Shown here: piece by piece, positions 1 to 6,366 of the stretch
Numbering within the stretch: the first letter of the stretch is position 1
Layout: every line of letters starts with the position of its first letter
Source of the DNA: Bacteroidales bacterium
Lineage (GTDB): Bacteria > Bacteroidota > Bacteroidia > Bacteroidales > VadinHA17
Assembly (NCBI GenBank): GCA_025455505.1
Contig: JALOMK010000094.1
Span: 1-9,631 of the forward strand
DNA: 9,631 nt
Direction of reading: 5' to 3'
Notes under the pieces: model-generated
What the model saw: the letters and a program-made list of their open reading frames with translations, nothing else
What the model was told of the DNA's origin: nothing
The model's database searches: none
Translations under genes and position numbers: made by a program

Positions 1-503
1 CTGTATCGGGCACAGGAAAAGAGCTTGACCTGAGCGCCGGTAAAGCTATTATGATCAGTTCAGGAGAAGGAGCCCAGTCTGACCTTGCGCAATCATTCAT
101 TGATTTCTTCCCCGATCTTCCGGCTGAGGCTGTAAGCCCGGGCTACAAGTGGTCCACAAGCGACACATTAAAGAATAAATCAACTGCCGGTTCATCAACG
201 ACTGTAGTAAAGGCTGACAACAAGTTTGAGGGATTCGAGGATCTGAACGGAGTGAAGTGTGCAAAGATAACATCGGTTCTTGAGGGAACACGTTCAACAT
301 CAGCCCAGGCCCAGGGGATGGACATCTTCATGTCGGGACCTTTCACAGGAACTGCTACAGTGTGGTTCTCGCCCGAAGAAGGAAGTTTCCTGAAGCATGA
401 GGTAAAAACAAGGGTTGTCGGGAACGTTCAGATATCGGGTCCCCAGGAGATGTCATTTCCAATGATTATGGACCAGACATCTGTCAACACCCTGAAGAAA
501 TAG
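1..503 (+). CDS. Uncharacterised, probably secreted protein, C-terminal part (5' end outside window)
   Basis: The reading frame is open from the left edge (first full codon at base 3) to a TAG at 501-503, so the gene starts upstream; the ATG at 51 is internal. About 166 residues are visible. The sequence is rich in Ser, Thr, Gly and Lys, has no membrane segment, and looks like beta-strand material. It contains a FFPDLP motif followed by alternating hydrophobic/polar stretches, a TATVWFSPEEG segment and a conserved-looking end. This layout resembles large uncharacterised secreted Bacteroidota families (DUF6263-like in style), but that link is an impression, not a demonstrated match. The visible part has no catalytic motif, so no function is proposed. 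I am confident it is coding and unsure of the family. Confidence 0.8.
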   Translation, partial: VSGTGKELDLSAGKAIMISSGEGAQSDLAQSFIDFFPDLPAEAVSPGYKWSTSDTLKNKSTAGSSTTVVKADNKFEGFEDLNGVKCAKITSVLEGTRSTSAQAQGMDIFMSGPFTGTATVWFSPEEGSFLKHEVKTRVVGNVQISGPQEMSFPMIMDQTSVNTLKK

Positions 504-570
504 GCAGGAAGAGGGTTTTTCAGCCCGGCAGGAATTTGTATTTTGAGTGCTAAAAGCCCGCAGGGATGAA

Positions 571-756
571 TTATTCTGATCCTTTCTGAGCCTTGGTTAA
601 CTTCAGTGAGTCAGCAAGAGGAAGCTTCTTTTCATGTGTTTCCTTATTGGTATCTTTCTTATTCTCTGCACGGGGCAGAAGCGAGTGGGGCATGCAAATG
701 GCTATGATGACAAGGATTATGAAGATCCTGAGTGTTTTCCATATCTTTCTGAACAT
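571..756 (-). CDS. Possible small single-pass membrane protein (61 aa)
   Basis: Starting at the ATG whose first base is 756, the frame encodes 61 residues. A basic N-terminus (MFRKIWKTLR) is followed by one hydrophobic helix at about residues 11-26 (IFIILVIIAIC), then a strongly charged Lys/Glu-rich tail. That layout fits a small inner-membrane-anchored protein. An in-frame start 13 codons further upstream (795) adds a polar stretch before the basic segment and looks less natural. The opposite strand is also open here (593-811), but it would overlap the start of the peroxidase gene and has a less protein-like composition. The gene would diverge from the peroxidase gene across about 50 bp. No family is recognised and no clear ribosome binding site is seen. 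Confidence 0.45.
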   Translation of the reverse strand: MFRKIWKTLRIFIILVIIAICMPHSLLPRAENKKDTNKETHEKKLPLADSLKLTKAQKGSE

Positions 757-807
757 AGTGCAGTTCTCTGTTGTTAGACTGCTAAATAAACTCAAAATAA
801 GAAAACA

Positions 808-1344
808 ATGAAACTATTCACAACATTTATTGCCCTCATGATTGCTTCTGCAGTTTATTCACAGGGCTCAGATTTCTATAGCTTTAAAGTAAAAACCCTT
901 GAAGGACAGGATTTTGATATGGGCAGCCTGAAAGGAAAGAAGGTAATGGTTGTAAACGTGGCTTCAAAATGCGGTTACACGCCTCAGTATAAGGATCTCG
1001 AAGCTCTTTATGAGCGCTACAACGGGGAGCTTGTTATAGTGGCATTCCCTGCTAACAATTTCATGAACCAGGAACCTGGCACCGCTGCCGAGATACGTCA
1101 GTTCTGCACCGAGAATTACGGGGTGACCTTTCCTGTGATGGAGAAGATATCCGTGAAGGGAAAGGATATTCATCCGCTATACCAGTGGCTGACTTCGAAG
1201 GATAAGAATGGAGTAATGGACGCAGAGGTGTCCTGGAATTTCCAGAAGTTCCTGATCGACGAGAAGGGAAAGCTTGTTGATGTACTCAAGCCAAAGGAAA
1301 AGCCTGATTCAGAAGTTGTGATTAAATGGCTTGCCGCCAGATAG
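808..1344 (+). CDS. Exported glutathione peroxidase-family thiol peroxidase
   Basis: 178 residues. The thioredoxin-fold peroxidase reduces H2O2 or organic hydroperoxides, in bacteria usually with thioredoxin rather than glutathione. A signal peptide is visible at residues 1-18 (MKLFTTFIALMIASAVYS), so the mature enzyme is probably periplasmic. The NVASKCGYTPQY block carries the peroxidatic Cys55. FPANNFMNQEPG (80-91) is the second family block. FCTENYGVTFP holds Cys100, which is placed like the resolving cysteine of thioredoxin-dependent members. WNFQKFLI (143-150) holds the catalytic Trp143 and Asn144. The position usually occupied by the catalytic Gln (FPCNQF) is Asn84; I recall this variant from other Bacteroidota members, so it is probably not a defect. 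The length is normal for the family plus a signal peptide. The gene stands alone and ends at a hairpin terminator. Confidence 0.93.
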   Translation: MKLFTTFIALMIASAVYSQGSDFYSFKVKTLEGQDFDMGSLKGKKVMVVNVASKCGYTPQYKDLEALYERYNGELVIVAFPANNFMNQEPGTAAEIRQFCTENYGVTFPVMEKISVKGKDIHPLYQWLTSKDKNGVMDAEVSWNFQKFLIDEKGKLVDVLKPKEKPDSEVVIKWLAAR

Positions 1345-1367
1345 GGTTTTAGGCATTAAAAATTGAG

Positions 1368-1401
1368 GCCGTCAGCATCTTTCAGCAGACGGCTTTTTTT
1401 T
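1368..1401. terminator. Rho-independent terminator shared by convergent genes
   Basis: GCCGTC (1368-1373) pairs with GACGGC (1388-1393) and is followed directly by eight Ts (1394-1401), a classic intrinsic terminator for the plus-strand peroxidase gene that ends at 1344. Read on the minus strand, the same stem is followed by CTCAATTTTTAATG, a shorter T-run, so it can also stop transcription from the Rieske gene that ends at 1407. The loop is about 14 nt, with some further pairing possible inside it. Confidence 0.8.
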
Positions 1402-1406
1402 ACCTT

Positions 1407-1835
1407 TTAAAGTGAGATAGTCAGTATGTTGCCGCTTTTTGCTACAGGGTAGGAGGTAAGGGCCGAGGTAGCAGGTCCTGTTGTAACCGAACCTGAGGTT
1501 GTAAATACTGAACCGTGGCAGGGACACTGGACGTTTGATGCTCCATGCACGTATGCAACAGTGCAGCCCTGGTGGGTGCAGACACTTGACAATGCGATGA
1601 AAGCGCTTCCTGTATTGGCTACAAGCACTGACTGAACAACCTTTGATCCCCCGGCAGTATTGAGACTGGCATTCTCCGGAAGCGACAGGTCAATTGTGAT
1701 TTTTGATCCGGCAGGCGGAGGTGTGCCGTTATTGTTGGGATCGTCATCCTTGGAACAGCTCTGAAGTACGGCAGGTGCAAGGAATAATACGGCGCCGCCC
1801 TGTAGCGCCTTGCGGAGTGATTCTCTTCTGTTCAT
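1407..1835 (-). CDS. Rieske [2Fe-2S] domain lipoprotein
   Basis: 142 residues, carrying one Rieske cluster for electron transfer at the outside of a membrane. The N-terminus MNRRESLRKALQGG has an Arg pair, then a hydrophobic stretch and the lipobox LQSC, so Cys27 is the likely lipidated residue. The Arg pair suggests possible Tat export, although the motif is not ideal. A Pro/Asn/Asp-rich linker (28-44) leads into the domain. CTHQGC (86-91) and CPCHGS (104-109) provide the cluster ligands Cys86, His88, Cys104 and His107. Cys91 and Cys106 are placed for the stabilising disulfide seen in high-potential Rieske proteins. No oxygenase or cytochrome domain is attached and no bc-complex gene lies nearby, so the redox partner is unknown. 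Confidence 0.93.
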   Translation of the reverse strand: MNRRESLRKALQGGAVLFLAPAVLQSCSKDDDPNNNGTPPPAGSKITIDLSLPENASLNTAGGSKVVQSVLVANTGSAFIALSSVCTHQGCTVAYVHGASNVQCPCHGSVFTTSGSVTTGPATSALTSYPVAKSGNILTISL

Positions 1836-1920
1836 TGTTTACTGATTGTTTTTCTGGTTTTTACTTAAACAAGAATCAGGAGCAGATGTTCAAAAAATCT
1901 GTCATATACCACTTGTCACC

Positions 1921-2054
1921 GCCCGACCGCAGACCGCAGACCGCAGGACCGCAGAACGCAGGACCGCTGACGGCATCCGCCGGCTGGCGGAGCCCGACCG
2001 CAAGGCTGAATGACCTCAAGACTGCATGACCGCAGGACTGCAGGACTGCAGGAC
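1921..2054. repeat. Degenerate GACCGCAG-type tandem repeat with central hairpin
   Basis: A GC-rich array made of 7-8 nt units. GACCGCA stands at 1925, 1932, 1939 and 1947, with variants at 1954 (GAACGCA), 1962 (GACCGCT) and 1969 (GACGGCA). GACCGCAG stands at 2028 and GACTGCAG at 2036 and 2044. The 11-mer GCCCGACCGCA occurs at 1921-1931 and again at 1992-2002, flanking a perfect hairpin, TCCGCC (1976-1981)/GGCGGA (1986-1991) with loop GGCT. The array ends three bases before the stop codon of the methyltransferase-like gene and lies upstream of the Rieske gene. Weak open frames crossing it are not believable genes. It fills most of the 222-bp spacer 1836-2057. Confidence 0.8.
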
Positions 2055-2057
2055 TTT

Positions 2058-2582
2058 TTAAAGAATGAATGGAATGAACATCTTAGATTCCCTCATGTAT
2101 TCCCTGTACTCATCGCCGAATTTTGCAAGCATCTCGCCTTCCTCCATCCTTGCCGTGAGGTATACGCAAACAGTCGTTATGATCCCAAGCAATAACTGAA
2201 GCTTCGCCGGATCCTTTAGTATTATTCCGCTTGCAAGCAGAAACAGCGAAAAGTACAAGGGGTGCCTTATATACCTGTAAAGACCTGATTTTACCAGTCG
2301 TGAAGTATTCTCGAAATTCTCATCAGGTTTTCCAAGGCGCTTAAGAAGCAGAAACCCCGACACTGCAGCCCAGCCGGAGACTGCCAGCAGGATCCATGAA
2401 GCGATCTGTAAGGGTGAAAGTGGTGAAACAAACCACATGTCGGCATTCAGCAGGACGAGTATCAGGATGCTCTCGAACACAAAAAACCTTGGTATGCCAT
2501 GATACCGGCCATGCTTTACCGAAATAAACCATGAAAGGATAATTATAAAAATGGTCCCGATGAAAAGGATGTAGGGATTCAT
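2058..2582 (-). CDS. Isoprenylcysteine carboxyl methyltransferase/PEMT-like integral membrane protein
   Basis: 174 residues with about four to five hydrophobic segments (about 3-20, 35-52, 58-80, 109-122 and 126-143). The C-terminal half shows the signature of the ICMT/phospholipid methyltransferase superfamily: LVKSGLYRYIRHPLY (97-110) with the RHP at 106-108, then an ARMEEGEM segment (144-151) and FGDEYREYM (155-163), which form the S-adenosylmethionine site in characterised relatives. Bacterial members are mostly of unknown substrate, and nothing here identifies a prenylated protein or lipid target. It is the last gene of the minus-strand run, starting 5 bp after the polyphosphate kinase stop, so it is probably co-transcribed. 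A role in polyphosphate metabolism is not implied by its family. Confidence 0.85.
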   Translation of the reverse strand: MNPYILFIGTIFIIILSWFISVKHGRYHGIPRFFVFESILILVLLNADMWFVSPLSPLQIASWILLAVSGWAAVSGFLLLKRLGKPDENFENTSRLVKSGLYRYIRHPLYFSLFLLASGIILKDPAKLQLLLGIITTVCVYLTARMEEGEMLAKFGDEYREYMRESKMFIPFIL

Positions 2583-2587
2583 AATTA

Positions 2588-4642
2588 TTATTGGTTTTTG
2601 CCTGCCGGAGTATTAAGAAAATCTGCCATCATGAGTTGCGACCTTATCTCTTTTTTGCCAGGCTTCACGAACCTGTTCGCCTGTTTTTCATCAAAAATTC
2701 TTGCCTTCACATTGTCCGACCACTGAAGGTCAAAGATCCTTCTGAATTCGGCCTTTATCTTTTTATCGAAGATGGGGCAGGTGACTTCAATCCTGTGATC
2801 GAGGTTCCGAGGCATGAGGTCAGCTGATGAGATATAAACTATTTCATCACCCCCGTTGCAGAAGATCATAAATCTCGAGTGCTCAAGAAAGCGGTCTACG
2901 ATTCCTATTGCCTTAATATTTTCGCTCTGCTTCTTCACCCCTGGAACAAGTGAAAGCATGCCCCTTATTATAAGCTTTATCTTTACTCCGGCACAGCTGG
3001 CCTCATAGAGCGCTTCAATTATCTCATTGTCAGTGAGGTTATTTAGCTTAAGGTGTATATAGGCCTTCTTCCCTTCTCTTGCATTCCTTGTTTCATTTTC
3101 GATCAGAAGCGATATTTTATTCCTAAGGAAGAAAGGCGAAAGAACCAGGTGGTAATAGTTGTCCTTCTTGTAATTGACGCTGAAGAAAGTGAAGGCCTTG
3201 AATACCTCGTTCGTTATTTTCTTGTTTGTGGTTAGCAGAAGATGGTCGGTATACACTCTTGCAGTGTCCTCGTTGAAATTGCCAGTCCCCACTGCAGCAT
3301 ATCTCTCTGTAATGTCATTTTTTACTCTTGTTATGAGGCAGAGTTTTGAGTGAACTTTCAATCCCGGCACTCCATAGATAACCTTAACTCCTTCATCCAT
3401 AAGCTTTGAACCCCACAGGATGTTGGCCTCCTCGTCAAAGCGCGCCTGGAGTTCAACAACTGTTGTAACCTCCTTCCCGTTGCGGACTGCATTCAGCAGG
3501 GCATTGATGACGCTTGAATTCCTTGCCAGCCTGTAAAGAGTAATCTGGATTGAAGTGACAGAGGGATCGATTGAGGCCTCCCTGAGGATATCGATGAAGT
3601 TATCAAATGAGTGATATGGAAAGAAGAGCATAATGTCGTTCTTTTTGATTGCCGACAGGATGCTTTTCCCCGAGGGAATGTCGGGATGAACTACTGGTTT
3701 GAGCTCATCAAAATAGAACTCCTTCTTCCCCAGCGACGGGAACTTCATGAAATCCTTGAAGTTATGATACCTGTTACTCGGGATCACAACGTCGTCGCTG
3801 CCAAGACTTAGTTTCTTCGTGATTATCTTCAGAAGGTCATCAGGCATGCACCTGTCATATATAAACCTTACCGGTTCTCCTTTCTTCCTTTGCTGAAGGC
3901 TTTTAGACAGCTTGTCAATGAAGCTTTCTGAAATATCGTCAGTTATTTCAAGTTCGGCATCCTTTGTAAGTTTAATAGTATATGCCGCGATTTCGTTGTA
4001 ATCGAAAATAAAAAAGATATCCCTGAGTCCCGACCTAATGACGTCATCGAGGAATATTATGTATTTGTCCTTTCCCCTGTCGGGAAGAATTATGAATCTG
4101 GGCAGGATTGTTGACGGAACTTCAAGAAGAGCATACCTTTTCTTCTGGGACCTGCTGTTTGTAAGCACAATTGCCAGGTATATCGCATCATCGGTAAGGT
4201 TCGGCAGCACGGATTCCTTCTCGATCATAAAAGGCATAAGCCTTGTGCGGACCTCGCGGTGAAAGTAATCCTTCACATACTCTGACTGCTTCTCGTCAAG
4301 CTGTTTCTCATTAATGAAATGAATCCCGTGACTTGCCAGTTCCTTTAGCAGTCTTGTATAATTTTTTTCGAACCTGAGGTTTTGTTCCAGCACTACCTGC
4401 TGTATCTTTTTCAGAGTATTCCTTGGATTATAGCCCAGAATATTCTTTGAACCGCTGCCGAAGGCTGAGATCCTTTTAAGAGTGGCTACCCTTACGCGGA
4501 AATACTCATCGAGATTGTTCGAATAGATGCCAAGAAACTTGAATCGCTCGATGATGGGAGTGGCTTCATTTTCTGTTTCCTGCAATACGCGTTCATTGAA
4601 CGAAAGCCAGCTTAGTTCCTTTGGTATATAGTGACTGCTCAT
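2588..4642 (-). CDS. ppk1: Polyphosphate kinase 1
   Basis: 684 residues, the normal length for PPK1, which reversibly transfers the terminal ATP phosphate onto long-chain inorganic polyphosphate. All expected blocks are present. The N-terminal block is ELSWLSFNERVLQE (9-22) with SNNLDEYFRVRV (41-52), where Asn43 corresponds to the ATP-contacting Asn. The first phospholipase-D-like block has TLYRLA with Arg371 and ELQARFDE with Arg401 (Mg/phosphate binding), then GLKVHSKLCLI with His431, the expected autophosphorylated histidine, and GTGNFNEDTAR. The second block has VDRFLEHSRF with His588 and SSADLMPRNLDHRIEV. The enzyme therefore looks intact. Its ATG overlaps the stop of the upstream phosphatase gene (ATGA, 4642-4639), implying coupled translation in one operon. 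The CHAD protein gene nearby supports a polyphosphate locus. Confidence 0.97.
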   Translation of the reverse strand: MSSHYIPKELSWLSFNERVLQETENEATPIIERFKFLGIYSNNLDEYFRVRVATLKRISAFGSGSKNILGYNPRNTLKKIQQVVLEQNLRFEKNYTRLLKELASHGIHFINEKQLDEKQSEYVKDYFHREVRTRLMPFMIEKESVLPNLTDDAIYLAIVLTNSRSQKKRYALLEVPSTILPRFIILPDRGKDKYIIFLDDVIRSGLRDIFFIFDYNEIAAYTIKLTKDAELEITDDISESFIDKLSKSLQQRKKGEPVRFIYDRCMPDDLLKIITKKLSLGSDDVVIPSNRYHNFKDFMKFPSLGKKEFYFDELKPVVHPDIPSGKSILSAIKKNDIMLFFPYHSFDNFIDILREASIDPSVTSIQITLYRLARNSSVINALLNAVRNGKEVTTVVELQARFDEEANILWGSKLMDEGVKVIYGVPGLKVHSKLCLITRVKNDITERYAAVGTGNFNEDTARVYTDHLLLTTNKKITNEVFKAFTFFSVNYKKDNYYHLVLSPFFLRNKISLLIENETRNAREGKKAYIHLKLNNLTDNEIIEALYEASCAGVKIKLIIRGMLSLVPGVKKQSENIKAIGIVDRFLEHSRFMIFCNGGDEIVYISSADLMPRNLDHRIEVTCPIFDKKIKAEFRRIFDLQWSDNVKARIFDEKQANRFVKPGKKEIRSQLMMADFLNTPAGKNQ

Positions 4643-5136
4643 AAAATCTTTTCGGGAATAAGAAAGTATTCAATTTTGCCGGTTCCCTGCTTCACTTCCT
4701 TCCAGGAGCCTGCCCTGAACGAGATTCCTGCGACAGAGGTTTTGGGCATAAAGCTGATCTTGTCCTTTGCCATTTCGGAAGCTTCCTGGGTAAAGGATGG
4801 GTTGTGCCCGAAAAGTGTAATCGTATCAACCTCCTCTGGCAGGCCATCGATAAGTTTCCTGAGGTACTTCATGTCCATGTTGTAATATATCCTGCTGTCG
4901 AGTATTATCTTTTCCGGATCCGTACCATAGGCCACGGCAAAGATTATAGCAGTCTCGAGAGCTCTGAACGCAGGACTTGAGATAAAAAGTCCTGCATTTT
5001 TTTCAACTTCCTGCAGTTTTCCCGCCATAAGCCTGGCGACAACTTTTCCCTTTGCTGTAAGCGATCTCTGGAAATCAGGGAAATCAAAACCCTGGTCCTC
5101 CGCCTTGCCATGTCTTACAAATATTATTTTTTTCAT
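4639..5136 (-). CDS. SixA-type histidine phosphatase (phosphohistidine phosphatase family)
   Basis: 165 residues, a short branch-2-like histidine phosphatase with no signal peptide, so cytoplasmic. VRHGKAED holds the RHG motif with the nucleophile His9. LTAKGK (26-31), SSPAFRALETA (53-63, with Arg58) and FGHNP (109-113, with His111) complete the catalytic pocket. The size and motif order match E. coli SixA, which removes phosphate from phosphohistidine in signalling proteins. No histidine kinase or phosphotransfer partner is visible here, so the substrate is unknown. The gene sits 31 bp after the phosphofructokinase gene and overlaps the ppk1 start by 4 bp. SixA-like phosphatases are often seen beside CHAD and PPK genes. 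A link to phosphohistidine on PPK1 is conceivable but pure inference. Confidence 0.9.
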   Translation of the reverse strand: MKKIIFVRHGKAEDQGFDFPDFQRSLTAKGKVVARLMAGKLQEVEKNAGLFISSPAFRALETAIIFAVAYGTDPEKIILDSRIYYNMDMKYLRKLIDGLPEEVDTITLFGHNPSFTQEASEMAKDKISFMPKTSVAGISFRAGSWKEVKQGTGKIEYFLIPEKIL

Positions 5137-5167
5137 GCCTGCTGATTTAAAACTAAAGTCTAACTTT

Positions 5168-6205
5168 TCAGATGCCGAAGCTCGTACCCATTTTCATTGC
5201 CTGCACAACCAGTGGGTCGTCGGGCCTTATCAGTTTAAGCTTTCCTGCTACTTCTGAAAGCGGCACCGAAACAATTTCTGAATTCCTGAGAGCAACCATC
5301 TTGCCGAAGTCCCGCATGGCTATCATCTCGGCCGCCGCTGCACCGTACCTCGTGGCAAGAACCCTGTCCATAGGTGAAGGTGTTCCCCCCCTCTGTATAT
5401 AGCCCAGCACTGTTTCCCTAGTCTCGAGTCCTGTCAGCTCGGAGATGCGTTTGCTTAAATACCGGGCTGCTGACATATCCTTGACCGGGATGCTTATCCC
5501 TTCAGCTACAACAACAATTGAGTAAGGTTTGTTCTCCTTCGACCTGCTGAGGAGATAGTCAGCAACTTTGTTCTCGTTGTACTGAATCTCAGGGATAAGA
5601 ATTACATCGCCCCCGGCGGCCAGCCCGGAGTAGAGGGCAATCCACCCTGCATTATGCCCCATAAGTTCGATCAGCATAATTCTCTTGTGCGAGTTGGCAG
5701 TTGAATGCAGCCTGTCGATGGCTTCAGCGGCTATGTTCACTGCCGAGTCGAATCCGAATGTAACATCAGTACCCCATACGTCGTTGTCAATCGTCTTTGG
5801 TATCCCTACAACGTTGAGGCCTTCCTGTGCAAGAAGGCTGGCAGTTTTGAGAGTGCCGTTGCCACCTATGCACACAAGGCAGTCCAGACCGAGCTGCTTG
5901 TAATTCTTAACAATCAGGTCGGGTTTTCTGACCTCATTTTTCCCTTTGCTGCTCTTGAAAGGCTTTTCGCGCGAGGTGCCCAGTATAGTTCCACCCATTG
6001 TCAGAATGCCCGAAAGATCTTGCTCCGAAAGTTCGCGGAATTCCTTGTTTATCATCCCGCTGAACCCGTCGCTGATGCCTAATATGCGCATCCCGTAACG
6101 GACAATTGCAGTTTTCCCGACGCCCCTTATTGCTGCATTTATACCAGGGCAGTCACCACCTGCAGTAAGTATCCCGATCTTCTGGGTGCCTTTCTTCTTT
6201 CCCAT
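5168..6205 (-). CDS. pfkA: 6-phosphofructokinase, mixed donor-motif type
   Basis: 345 residues; phosphorylates fructose 6-phosphate to fructose 1,6-bisphosphate, the committing step of glycolysis. ILTAGGDCPGINAAIR (12-27) is the N-terminal phosphate-binding block. GTSREKPF follows at 76-83. CIGGNGTLKTA (112-122) is the donor-phosphate loop. PKTIDND (136-142) carries the catalytic base Asp140. LMGHNAGW (181-188) and LGYIQRGG (267-274) complete the substrate site. Donor-site residues are mixed: Gly117 is the ATP-type residue (pyrophosphate enzymes have Asp), Lys137 is the pyrophosphate-type residue (E. coli ATP enzyme has Gly), and Asn116 replaces the usual Asp. This fits the mixed-substrate PFK group, in which both donors are known, so the donor cannot be assigned. 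It is the first gene of the run toward ppk1. Confidence 0.93.
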   Translation of the reverse strand: MGKKKGTQKIGILTAGGDCPGINAAIRGVGKTAIVRYGMRILGISDGFSGMINKEFRELSEQDLSGILTMGGTILGTSREKPFKSSKGKNEVRKPDLIVKNYKQLGLDCLVCIGGNGTLKTASLLAQEGLNVVGIPKTIDNDVWGTDVTFGFDSAVNIAAEAIDRLHSTANSHKRIMLIELMGHNAGWIALYSGLAAGGDVILIPEIQYNENKVADYLLSRSKENKPYSIVVVAEGISIPVKDMSAARYLSKRISELTGLETRETVLGYIQRGGTPSPMDRVLATRYGAAAAEMIAMRDFGKMVALRNSEIVSVPLSEVAGKLKLIRPDDPLVVQAMKMGTSFGI

Positions 6206-6366
6206 GCTGTTTTTGTATTTGTTAAAGCGAATTTAATCTATTCGGGATTACAATTAAAATAAATAATTGTTACAATGACTCTCTCTCCTCGAACCGCAGA
6301 GTCAGCCAAAACAATTACTGGCTTGCGCATTTCATTAATATTGATTAATTTACATCAAAATAGAAG
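6206..6366. promoter_or_regulatory. Divergent spacer with repeated ACAATTA/TAATTGT boxes
   Basis: This AT-rich 161-bp region separates the divergently transcribed phosphofructokinase run and the CHAD gene, so it must hold both promoters. ACAATTA occurs at 6250-6256, inverted as TAATTGT at 6264-6270 (7-bp arms around a 7-nt spacer), and directly again at 6311-6317; a partial ACAAT lies at 6272-6276. A separate 7-bp inverted repeat, TGACTCT (6276-6282)/AGAGTCA (6298-6304), has a 15-nt loop. These are candidate operator sites for a shared regulator, but no promoter elements can be assigned with confidence and the function is inferred from position only. Confidence 0.4.

Noticed and set aside
521..570. 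Imperfect direct repeat AGCCCGGCAGG / AGCCCGCAGGG as a terminator or repeat element
   Set aside because: The copies are short and imperfect, and no stable stem with a T-run follows the end of the first gene.
593..811. 72-codon plus-strand open frame overlapping the peroxidase start
   Set aside because: It overlaps both the more plausible minus-strand small gene and the start of the peroxidase gene, and its composition looks like antisense sequence.
1921..2054. CRISPR array
   Set aside because: Units are only 7-8 nt, abut each other without unique spacers, and there are no cas genes.
1703..2195. Two plus-strand open frames (1703-2029 and 2010-2195) crossing the repeat array
   Set aside because: They are antisense to the Rieske and methyltransferase-like genes and read through the tandem repeat; the peptides are low-complexity and unlike any protein family.
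6323..6353. Bacteroidota-type promoter (TTG at 6323-6325 and TAATTTAC at 6346-6353, 20-nt spacing) for the CHAD gene
   Set aside because: The downstream element matches TAnnTTTG poorly and transcription would start only a few bases before the ATG, so the support is too weak.
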